Below, piece by piece: positions 41,701 through 53,700 of a DNA stretch of 64,000 nucleotides. The position numbers and the translations under genes were made by a program. The stretch lies in NCBI GenBank assembly GCA_013400155.1, contig VXBM01000009.1, positions 2,899,616-2,963,615 of the forward strand, read 5' to 3'. The notes below the pieces were generated by a model. It was not told the origin of the DNA. It worked only from the letters and a program-made list of their open reading frames with translations, and made no database searches. This stretch comes from Helopsaltes ochotensis. Lineage: Eukaryota > Chordata > Aves > Passeriformes > Locustellidae. Position 1 is the first letter of the stretch. Every line of letters starts with the position of its first letter.

Positions 41701-44700
41701 AAGCTGAAGCTTCTGATGTGACCAGTGAGTTTCCTGATGAGTTTGGAGTGCTGCAGGATGTGTGTGACAAGAGGATTTGGTTTGGTTTTTTATTTTAGGG
41801 AAACTTGGAGTACAACAGTGCTGTCTGTCATGGAGGTCTTATGTTAAGTTGCATTGTACTTTAAGGTCAGATGGCAACCAAGTGCCACACAGCTACCTGA
41901 TTACTGCCCTCATGCCTGGTAGGGAAGAGACTTGGAATAAAAACTAAACCTTGTGAATCAAGAACACTTCAATAATTGAAACAAAATAAAATACAATACT
42001 AACTATACTAGTAAATACAATTAAAAGAGGAGAGAGAGAGGAAGAAAAAAACACAGGAAAACTAAGTGATGCAACATACAGGTGCTTGGCACCCACTGAC
42101 CCATGCCCAGCCTGTTCTGAGCAGCAATTGGTGGTTCCCAGCCAACTTCCCCCAGTTATATACTGAGCACTGTGTGGTGTGGGATACCCCTTTGGATGCT
42201 TCAGCTCAGCTGTTCCAGACATGCTCCCTCTCAGCTTCTTGTGCATTCTGGCAAAGCATGGGAAACTGAAAAGCCCATGATTTAGAGTAAGCACTACTGG
42301 GCAACAACCAACACATCACTCTCATAGTAAAAATTTATATCTGAAGATCTAAAAGTCCCACATACTCAGTAGTTTTAGTTTCTCAGTGCCCATGTCTCTT
42401 TGCTCTTCTTTTTGGCTCTGCTTGCCCAAATCCTCAAGTCTCTTCTATATCTTTCCAGGAAAATTTGCCTTCACTCAGATGAAATTTTAAAGGTTTTTTC
42501 CAAGCTCTTTCAACAGAGATCTGAAAGGTTGTTGACAAATTACATAAACTTACACATTTTGCCTCATTATATAGGAGGCCAGTGGGGCTGCAGTCCCAGG
42601 AGGCTTACTGTATTCCATTCTATTGCCATTCTTCTACTAAAACTGCACATTCCTGGTAGCACTGCAAGGTTGTAATCTTTAGTTTCTTGCTCTCTTTTGT
42701 GAAGTACAGATAGCTAAATGAGCCGATGTATGGGATCAGAGCTTGTTTGCTTGCCGAGGACTGAGTTTGAAACAGTGTTTGCTAGAAGTTGGAGAGTTCA
42801 AGCTTTGTTTCTCCCTGCCTGCTTGCCTTATTTGAAAAACAGATCCTAGAAAAGTAGACTTGAAAGTCTGTTCTGTTGTGACACGATCAGGTAGGAAAAT
42901 AGAGAGTTAGGTTTGTGAAGATGGTTTGAGTTCGAGGATAGGTTGATATGATCCAGGTTCACCAGTATCTGATTTTCTGTATGTGTGCTTTGCTGACTCA
43001 ACTTCATGGAGAAGAACAATGGGCTAGTATCTTTTATGTTTGAAGGAAATCAGGTTGGAGAAGTAAATCTGAGCTCCCAAGAAAAAGAAAATATAGGATG
43101 GTAATGAGCAGAACAATCAGTTTTAGAACAACTCAGCTTCTAAAGTTATAAATCTGGACTATTTGGCTAATCCATGTGTTGGTTAAAATAATGAAATAGT
43201 TTCCTTTTCTTTTTAACAGGTGTGGTAGTTGACTCAAATCTCCTAAACTCAGAGTCACGGACGAGCTTGCCTGATGTTCCATATGAGCCAGATCTTGACA
43301 TTGAAATAGACTTTCCAAGAGGTAATTCTTCTGTGATTTTAATAAATACTGGGAAACTGTCAGCAGCTGTTGTACCTTGTTTAATGATGCTTTCAGAGGA
43401 GCTTTATTAGATTGCAGGATCCACCTGACTAACTGTTAGGTAAAACTTAGTCATGCCTTTGTAAGCTGGGGGATTTCTGAAATAGTTCTTCCATCTTTCT
43501 AAATACAGAAATTGAAACAATGCAAAGAAAAGGTTAAGTTAACCATTGGCAAAGAGTTTGGCTGCATCATTTGTTTTGAACATAAATTTAGGAAAGTTAT
43601 TTTGAAGGCTCAGGGACTCAGGTGGCATGTGTCATGGAAAAATAATGAATGCATTCTTCAATCACCAGGTATTTTCATGGTTTAAAGAAGAAAGTACTAA
43701 AGGGTCAAGTTCCCACTCAAGTTTGTTAGAAATTTGCAAGCTGGCATGCTGCACACCACTTGTGTTACCTTTTAATATCTTGGGAATGTCCGTATCTGCT
43801 TTTGAAACAGTAGCATTATTTGGTTTACCAGGAAAAAATCACTGCTTTGCGATCTTTCTTGAAAGAAACTCTTGATGCTATGTAGTACTTTCACTCCACA
43901 GAATGCAGGGATCAGTGTCTGTTTCCTTACACCATACCCCAGTCAATCCAAGATCCAAGAAAGCTTCTGGCTCTAGTTACTGTCCCTCTTAGATAGCTTC
44001 TCTTGGACACATGGCTCTCATACCTCACCGGGGCAGGTGCTTTAGGAGCCGACAGGCTTCTTTTGTGCTGTGTTGTAGCTATCTGCAGTATTACCCAGTT
44101 TGCTCTATGCCTAATTTAAAGTTAGTTTGACCTTAATCTTGGGATGTTTACTAATCAGATGCATTCTAGGTTTTTAACCCCCTTTATAAATGAAGCTGGG
44201 TACATGAGATAAAAAACCATAGAAGAAAAGAAATAAGCAAGTTGGAGCAGTAAGTAGCAGCAGTCTGTAAGAGGCATTGATTACACTGAAGTGCTTTTGA
44301 GATAAGACTCTTCGTGGTATCAGGAGAAGGCTGCTTTTGAGTCTGGGGCAGAGTTCTGAGATCTCTGCATGTAAGTGCTATTTCATCTGCACCAGTTGGA
44401 AAGCTGTTGTGAGAAATAAAATGGTGAAATCAGAAGAGCATTCAATTTTGAGTGAAAGCATTCTTCAATGGCTAAATGAGGGATGAACCGTCTTCAATAA
44501 AGTAAATAAAGGGAATTGAAACAGTAAATCCATTCAAATGTTATCTCATTCCTCAACATTGCCTGAAATAGAGTCCTCAGTAGTACCCTTGAAATGTTAA
44601 AGAAACAGTATTTTGATATATTGCCATACATCTGCTTACCAAACCTACCTGTGGTATCCATCATGAGCTAGATCTCCACCATTTGTATAAATATAGACTA

Positions 44701-47700
44701 AAACCAGTTTCACTGAAGGAGTTTCCCTTCTGATCTTAATGTTTTTAACCTAGTGTAATGTGCTACAAGAAATAACAAAACATGAATAGAAATAATCTAA
44801 ACACACGAACAATACTGCATGTACTGAGTAAATTTGTATTTTTTCCTGTTGTATCTGCTCATTTTCACCATACCTAAGAATTTTCAATACCAAAGAGCCT
44901 AGGCAGAAAACATTAAGAGTCTACAGTAAGGAAATCTGCCTTAGCAACTTATGATAATACTTGAAGTGTTGAGCATTGTGTCCTCTGAAACTTACTTAGA
45001 AATAAACTATTTGACACCTTTGTCTTACAATTTGACAGCTTTGCCTTAGTTTGAATATAAAAATAAGTTTGTTTCCTCTTACCAAAGTCCAGTCTTTGGT
45101 TGTATTTATTTTTGTGCCTTTGTGGACACCTTATTTCAAGGCGTACCAATATAGTTAATTTGGTCTCTTTTCAAAGCAGTGTTATTTGAAAGACATTTAG
45201 AAATAAGTTTCTGTTAATGTATTTTCAGCAACTGAGGAGCTTGATACAGAAAACGAGTTTCTGTTACCTCCTGTTTTTGGTGAAGAATATGAGGAACAAC
45301 CAAGGCCTCGGTCCAAAAAGAAGGTAATTTTTTCATGCTATTAAAAATATCAAGAAAAGCACTAAATTTATGTAGGAAAAAAAATCCAGGGTTTTTAATT
45401 TATTCTCATACTGATTTACAGCATGTTACTCTCTAGTCATACCTAATATCCTATATTTATGACATAAATTGACACATTTTAAGTAATAAAATTATTTCAG
45501 TGGTATGTCTGTTGCAGCTGACTATTGGATTTAATAGGAGTGTGATTTGTAAATTCTGGTCCTGTTTTTGCTTCACAGTGGCAGAACTGTTGATGAAATG
45601 TGCCACTGTGTATATTCCTGCTGTATTCTTAGCAATGCTATTTTACCTTCTACTGTGAACAAAAGTGTCTTGGTTTAATTTGATAGTAAGATGGAAAGAC
45701 ATTGGCATTACCATGGTTTATAATAGCATTTCCTTTATAAAAGAATTTTTAAAAAATTTAATTGCTCGTAATTTTCCCAGATGTTATTTTTAGTCAGTTT
45801 TACTTTAGACATTGGATACAAATTAATCATAGTCTTTTATTTAGCAGGACACTACCAAGACATAGTTTTCCTATGCCAGGCACAAAGCTGAAATGGTCTT
45901 GTTCCAATAGCTGCAGTAGATGTTGCAGCTTTAAAAGAGCCAGCCAACTTCTACTAAAGCTTTCTAATAATAAATGGGTCTTTCTAGTATCAAATCTGGA
46001 GTCTAAGCTTTCGCTATTCTCCAGCGCACATTATCCACATGTGCACTGCTGAGCATGCCTTAATCTGGAAGCAGTGCTGGTATTTCCATTGGTGGGTTCA
46101 TTTGAGCCTACGAGTCAAGCCTGTGACACAGATTTGTCACATCCTTGGTTTCATCGTGCATTAACATGACGAAATTCTGTGAGTGCGCTGAGGTTCAGTG
46201 TGCCCTTTGACCTGCAGCTGCCTGTGCCAGGTTCTGTGTCCCTGCTGGTGGCACTGCTGGGCCATTAACCTCTGTGTTGCTGTGGCAGGGTGTGAAGAGG
46301 AAAGCCGTGTCGGAGTACCAGTCGCACGATGACAGCTCAGAAAACTCCGAGTGCAGCTTCCCATTCAAATACGCCTACGGGGTAAACGCGTGGAAGCACT
46401 GGGTAAAGTCTCGGTATTTAGACGAAGAGCTTCCAGAGTTAGAGGAACTAAAATCAAGTAAGTATTTCCAAAAATCTGGCATCCAGATTCTGACCTGGTA
46501 GGGAAAATTGCTGTACTTGTGTGCTTCTCAGCTGGAATTTTGGATAGAATTTTTCTCATGTCCTTAATGTTCCCAGCATGACTGAGATTATTTTACCACA
46601 GGATTGCCAAACTCTTTTTTTTCTAGTTTTTCCTATTTGGTTCAGATTGCTGGGTCTCATACTTCTCATGAAAGCTAGGACAACACCTTCTTGGCTATTC
46701 TGATTTTCTGTGACCATTTTGACTTTTTGTTTGCATCCTATTTTTCCTCATATTCTAACTCATTTCAGAGTTCACACCTTTTCTGGGCTTCCAGATGACA
46801 AGGGAGGGACATCTTCCTAGTCTTTGTCCCGTAAGGAGATCTTCCTCTGAGGCTGGCATTACCAGGCTGTGGAGCTCTGGCACAAGGTGGCCTCAGATCC
46901 CCGGGAGCCATGCTGCTCTTTCTGTAGCTCTCCTCTCTGTACACATTTTTTTCTGTGAGGGAAAAGAGGAATTGCTGCTATTCCTGGTGCTTTTCAGCTC
47001 CCACGTGCATCTCAGCACCCTTCTGTTGTGCTCTTGGATCTTTGGAAACTGCCCTTTCCCCTGAAGGTGCCCCTCTACACCCCTGGCTTCACTTGAGCAT
47101 CTTGGGCTGCCTCTGTGTCATCCTGAGCTGTGCATGACAGTGTATTTGTTAGCAGGTGTTACTGCATTGGGTTAACTAGACTTTACTGTGGGAGCCTTGA
47201 TTGTTTTAATACAGACCTAACATTCTAACTGCTTGGTACATTTTAGTCTCATTCATTGGTTAATGGAGAGGACATCAAGCCAGTTTCCAGTCAAAAATAC
47301 CCCGTCCCACCTTCACTGTGTGACAATTCTGTTGTATAATGTAGCATTTCTTCTCTATTTTACAGTAAAGTCTGTGAAATTAAAGGAAGATCTATTATCA
47401 CATACTTCAGCTGAGTTAAACTATGGGTTGACACATTTTGTCAATGAAATTCGAAGGCCTAATGGAGAGAACTATGCACCTGACAGCATCTATTATCTGT
47501 GTCTTGGAATTCAGGAGGTTAGTAGAGGCTGTAGAGATGGGAAATGGAGCTGCTGATTTGACTGTAACCCATTTCAGTAGAAGAGTGGAGATAACGTGGA
47601 TTTACTGGTTAGGAGCTGCCCTTAATACATGGCTGTGATCAGGCTGCTGTATAATCACGTAGTAGAAAGCTGTCTGTGTAGGAAATGAGTTTGCAGACCC

Positions 47701-50700
47701 ACCCTGAAAACTGAGACACAAATTGGTATATTATAATACTTTTAAGCTTCTTGCTGGGTTAAAGCAAGTAGTTAACCCAGTCAAAAACTACATAGTCTTT
47801 TCAAATGATGTGCTTCATTTTGTTTGCTAAAGATGTCCAGTGGAAAAAACAGAATGAAACAAGGCATGATCTCTAAGTGTTTTACTAATTCAGTTCCTTG
47901 CACATAGAGGAAGCAACCTAAATTGAATGTCTTTTGGGGAGGATCTAATTTACTGAGTACTGCAGACTGGACAGGCAGGATAGAGTGCAGGAAACTCTGC
48001 TATATTGACTGTCTTACACATAGGAAGGAGTCAGGTTAAATGTAAAGTGTGTGAAGGCAATAACCTATCAATAGCAAATTACAGAAGCTGTTCCACAGCT
48101 TATCTTTTAAGCAGGGAGAGCTGGCTTAATTTCTGCTACATAAGGCTAAACATAGGTAAAATAAGCAGTATTCAGAGCTGAGAGCACAGAAAATTTCACT
48201 CAAGTTAAAAGGCAATAAAAGATCTGTATGATGTGGAAAGCAAGCTGCTCACAGGGTTTGCAGTTCTGCTTTTCCATACTTGAGGCAGAGAACTTGTATC
48301 AATTAACAATTTTTAAAATTGAAATATTTTAAAAATACATAGTAAAATAGTAATTTTCCTGTAGTGCAAGTATGCAAAAATAAGAGTTAGTTGCTACCTT
48401 TGTCTCATCGTTGAAACTTGAGAAGCAAACATTGGTTTTAGTCAGTGGCTTTTTAGTCAATGTTGCTACAAGATGTGTTTCAAATTGAGCTAGCTTTCTG
48501 CTTCTGCATTTGCATGATACACTGTCTCTCTGTACCTTTCTGTTGAATTGAAAATATTCATGTTAAGCAGATAAACAGTACACAGAGGGAAGTATGTGTT
48601 TATAAAATGGAACTCAAATAATATTTTTTTAAATCTTTCTCTTTGTCATTTGCCACAGTCTCTTTTTGTCGGTCATGAAAGCGAGTTATGTATAAAATAT
48701 CTTTTTTTCAGCTCTTCAGAATCATAGTTTGTGTGGTATCCACAATTATCATGAGGCCTAAAACACATACACAGTGCTGGAGCAGCATGTGGTCATTTTA
48801 CTGTAATTTTACTGCTTATACTTAGTGTCCAGTGTTTAATTCAGGCAATGCAAACAGCCCTGATTTGTTGGCCCGACTCATAGGAAGATGTGCTGTGTTC
48901 TGATGCGTTTGCATTTCACAAGGGCAGACAGCAACTGAGGGACAGAAACATGAGCTGTGAAGGGCTGCAGCCATCATCTATGTGCTCCTGGCAAATATTT
49001 GGGGGTGTACCACCCTTCTGAAGAAACATGTTTAAGCAAGCTAGTGGTACACTAAATGCAGTGTCACAATGTACAATAAAACTCCATTGCCTTCTAGAAT
49101 TTGCTTATTCCTTTCCATCTGACAACCCCAACCCTGAAAGAGAATAAATTGTCTGCTACTGCATAGAAGGTATTGGCTTAGTTGAACTTGGAAAGGACTC
49201 AAAAGACATTAAATTATGCCATTTAAAGTTGAGCCAAAGATCATTAATATTTTGCTATCTTAGAGTAAGTTTCTCTTCGAAGAAAGAGAATGTAGGAACC
49301 ATAGGCTAGTAAAAAAGTACATTCCCCTTCCACCAGTATTTCTGCACTCATTCATTGTGGCTAAATACACACTCAGTTTGGAGCTTTTCCTCGTGGATAG
49401 AATGTGCTTTGAGCCCAGGAGTCATCAAATCCTAAGGTGGTTATTTCCTTGGTTGTTTTGTTGTGTGGTTTTTTTTTGGTTTTTTTTTTAAATTTTTTTA
49501 AAATAACTTTTTCCTAAAGGAAGCACTGTAAAATCCAGGAAACTGGTCCTTGACTCAAATGGTGCAGTTTCTCAGTTCAAATTCATTTGCAGATGAAATT
49601 GTTCTGCTTTCAGACAGAAGTGGTTTTGATAACTCTGAAGCAGTGATCCTGAAGAGTATCACACTTAGAAATAAAGGCTGCTACATGATCAGGCAGTCAT
49701 CCAGTGGAGAGAGTTCATCTTGAGGAAGGTGTTAGCCTGCAGTGCTCCTTTGTTGCATTATGGTCTTCATTCTTTGTCACTAATTGTGATTATTGGCATT
49801 TGGGTTGGGGGGGTTTTCTTGGTTTTTGTGTGTCTGGTAATGGGGTTGTTTGGGCAGGCTGATAGAGTTTGGCAGACGTTTGTCTGAAGGTCAGACAAAC
49901 AAAATCGCTGTGGACAGTGATTCAGCCTGTTCTCTGCTGTGGGATCCAGAGGCACATCCAGTTCCTTACCGTGTGCTGTGGTTACAGTACTGCTCATCTC
50001 AGGAGGGAATGGTTTGTGCTCATCCTGCCCCTGTAAGGTTTGTAGAGCAGCAGAGCACAGCATTATGGTTTGGGAATGAAGGTTTGCAGGTTTGGGTGAT
50101 GAGTTGGAATCTGCCCCGCTACCCAACGTCATCGTTCTATAGATACTCTGCAGTGCTAGTGATCTGGGGAGCTTCAGACTTCTACTGAGGATGCCAGGGT
50201 TTAGTCAACACTTACTGTGAACCAGGAAGGAGTATTTTTAGTTGAGTTCTCACAGCATTGTGTGTGGATTGGTTTTGAGCCAGGTTTCAGTCTTCATTTT
50301 CACTGCCAGCATTCAGTGTGAGTGTTTACTGCAAACCAGAGAAAAATACACAGTGGAAAAATGTGCCAGGGAATGGAGGGGCAAATGCTGCAAAACTTGT
50401 AGTCAGCTGCATTATCTGGCTTAGAATTGCATTGTAAAATCAAAACTGGTCTATGTAGAAACAAGCGCATGTGAGGGAATATTGTGCTTTGAGGAATTAG
50501 TTAATCTTGTCGTGTAAAATAGTTATCTAAAGGAAAATGTTTTTGAAAACCTGTAGGAAGAGTATTCATTTCTTTTCCCTTATTATAAAATTAAGTGCAA
50601 AGATAAGGAAGCCAGGATGTATTGAACCATGATCACCTATTATAAATAACAGTTGTGTTTAATGTGATTTCAAGCATGAGTACAGAAATAGATGTCATTT

Positions 50701-53700
50701 CCAGAAGCAAATGCTTTTTTTGTCTGTCACTTCTATTGTATTCACTAACAGGCATGTTCTTGCAACGATAATGATGAAGTGAAAAATTTAAGGAGCCAAT
50801 CCTCCCTTTCTTAGAAATGTCTCCAGAGGGGGTAATGTCAAATAGTAGTCCTCAGCCATTCATTCTTGGTAAAAGTTCAAAAGATTTTCTGTCTGTAAGG
50901 TCAAGAGGAGTAAGATAATTAGATTGCAGAAGAGGCCAGTGCCTTACACCATCCTATCGTCATCCTTGCACTGCTGTATATTGTTACTACAAATATATGG
51001 GGGGTTTTTTTCCCCCACTTTTATATTGAAGATAGTTTTGTCACTGTCTGGAGTTCACATTAGAAGTCTCCACTCTTGCTAAATGTGGGTTGGTTTTGAG
51101 GTTTTTTTGAAGGCCTAGGTGGAGGAAAATGTAAGTTAGGTGTTTGTGGTTTGTGGGGTTTTTTTAATGTTCACTGATACAATGTTGCACAAAGGAAATC
51201 TTAGAGAAAAATGTTAGTTGTAATTAAACTGTGATTCATATCCTGTTAGAAATTTACAACATAAAATTATATTGAAAGTAACTGTTACCTGTTAGGTATT
51301 AGAAAAGTGGGATAGCTTTAGTTTTAGATACTGTTTTTCAGTACAATGCTTGCACAGATAGGAAATGAGCCCTGTAGCACAGGAGTTGTCCTAATCTGGA
51401 ATTGTAAATACTATGTCTCTCTCTTTTCTGTAGTATTTGTATAGAAGTAATCGAAAAGACAACATATTTATTGATCCAATCTACCAGACGTTTGAACAGG
51501 AATTAAATAAAATCCTTCGAAGCTGGCAACCAAGCATACTTCCAGATGGTAATTTTCTTTTTGGTCATGTATATTTTTCATCTCTTAATGGTTGTGTATT
51601 CTTAAGCATGCATATATAAATACATTTTTATATACGTGCATGTATATATACACATACATACATATATATATACACACACATACATATATATATATGTTAT
51701 GCATTGCAATTGTAGTTGATGAAGAATTACAGAGGTGTCTTCTAAGATTTAATTTAAAACTGTACCCTTTTTTATTTGTCTTGTTTCTGGGTAATCCATG
51801 CTACAAGAGTTGTTTTTGCAACTGTTATAATTGACTATCCATCCTTAGGAGAGTTAAAAAAAGCTCTTAGACCTGTAGTTTTTACCTGAGCTGAAATTAT
51901 TTTTTACCCCATTTTTTTCCCCAGATGGAAGCAAACAGGCAGGCACTGCACTGTATGTAGGTAGGGCTAACAAGTGATGTATTTTAGAATTTCTCACCTG
52001 GATTAGGAGAAGTCTTTGCTGAGAGTCTTCTGCTCAGAAGGATCATCAGTTCATGGAGAAAGCAACTTTTTCCCAGCAGAACAGTGTTGGTGCTGAACTG
52101 CAGAATCAACTGTTCTTCCGTCTTTCTTACAATCCTCTCTTGAGTGAGGGCTTGTCCTTGCCAGACCCTTTGCTTTCTCTCGTCTCAGTATTGCCTTCTC
52201 TCAGTACAGCCCAGAGAGCCTCTGTGTTGGGCCCTTCCTGTATCTTGTTATGGTCCAGGAGTGCTTTCCAAGTGAGACATCCGTTAGTAATAAGAAGAAG
52301 GTACAATGTTTGGAGGCCTTAACCTGAGCAGAATAAAAAGAATATGCCTTTTATGACAGAATTAAGGTTACTTCATTAAACATTAATTTCTATGAAATAG
52401 CATGAGAGAGCTGCATGTCAGCAATGCTGTTGCCACTAAACAGAAATGTGTTCTCTCTGAAATTGCCTGTACTGAGATTTCCCATTGACTCTCTCAGTGA
52501 GTGTCTTTAACAGGTGGGTTTGGGGAGTGTGAACATATAAATAAGTAAGTTTATCAGCGGTTTCTATCGTGGTCATTTTGTTACATTTCGCAGTAATAAA
52601 AATCTTGATTTTTTTTTTTTTCACCTTGACAATTTATGGGCTAATCCATTGTACTTTCTCTACTCTTCTTTTTTTTCAAGGATCAATATTTTCTCGAGTT
52701 GAAGAAGATTACCTTTGGAGGATCAAGCAGCTAGGATCGCATTCACCTGTTGCTCTTTTGAATACTCTGTTCTACTTTAACACTAAATATTTTGGCCTGA
52801 AAACCGTGGAGCAGCACTTAAGACTTTCTTTTGGCACTGTTTTTAGACAGTGGAAGAAAAATCCTCTAACAATGGAAAGCAAAGCTTGTCTTCGATATCA
52901 AGTGTCTTCCCTGTGCAGAGCTGATAATGAAGGTACTATGGCAGTTCAAAATCAGTATTGCAGGAGCATCCACATGGCACTGATGAGGGATATCTGGGCA
53001 CCTGGCCAGGAGCCAGAGCTCTGCCTTTGCATGCAAAGTGTAGCAGCTCTCAGCTCCCAGGACTTTAATTGGAGTGTGTGGTCCATGGGGACTGTAGGGT
53101 CTCAGAGTTAATTTGAGCCCACTGGTCTCCATGTGAAATGCTGTGACTTTGCTGTGGGTAGCATTTCCAGTGTGCGAATTTGCACGGTTGTGGTGACCAC
53201 CTTGTGGTACTTGGTTGGCTCCTTATGGGGAATTTTACTGAAAAATGTAAAATAACTTCAAATTGTAGCTCAGATGTTGTTGATTTTCTTCTTAAAGATA
53301 AAATTGCTACTGGAAAAAGAAAACATGAAGATGATGTGCCAGTATTTGAACAAATTGAAAACACATCTGATCCGGCTAGATGCCCTGTGAAAATGTTTGA
53401 GTGCTACCTGTCTAAAAGGTAAGTGTGATACCTTATCCCTGTCTACAACTTCCTGAAGGGTGGTTGTAGTCAGCTTTGGTCTCTTTCTCCAGGCAGCTAC
53501 TGAGAGAACTAGGGGACACTGTCTTAAGCTGTGCCAGGAGAGGTACAGATTGGCTATTGTAAGAAAATTTTTTACAGAAAGGACAATAAAGTAGTGGAAT
53601 AGTTTGCCTGGGGAAGTGGTGGAATCACCTTCTCTGGATATATTTAAGGAAAGATTGGATATGGTGCTTGGTGCCATGGTTTAGTTGAGGTTAGGATTGG

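Larger units (their letters stand above)
41725..51433 (+). other. ZMYM2: Introns J-K to N-O of ZMYM2
   Basis: J-K (41725-43219) carries an antisense ERVL-like LTR. K-L (43322-45228), L-M (45324-46288) and M-N (46458-47365) show only unique sequence; M-N is somewhat GC-rich around 46800-47130. N-O (47518-51433) has a T/G-rich tract at 49452-49500 and overlapping chance open frames on both strands near 49767-50188. Exons K, L, M and N lie within this span. Confidence 0.82.

Noticed and set aside
41459..41770. 103-codon open frame on the - strand over exon J
   Set aside because: It is antisense to a real exon, low in complexity and unlike any family I know.
49767..50188. Overlapping 112- and 121-codon frames on opposite strands in intron N-O
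   Set aside because: They shadow each other, lack family features and lie in ordinary intron sequence.
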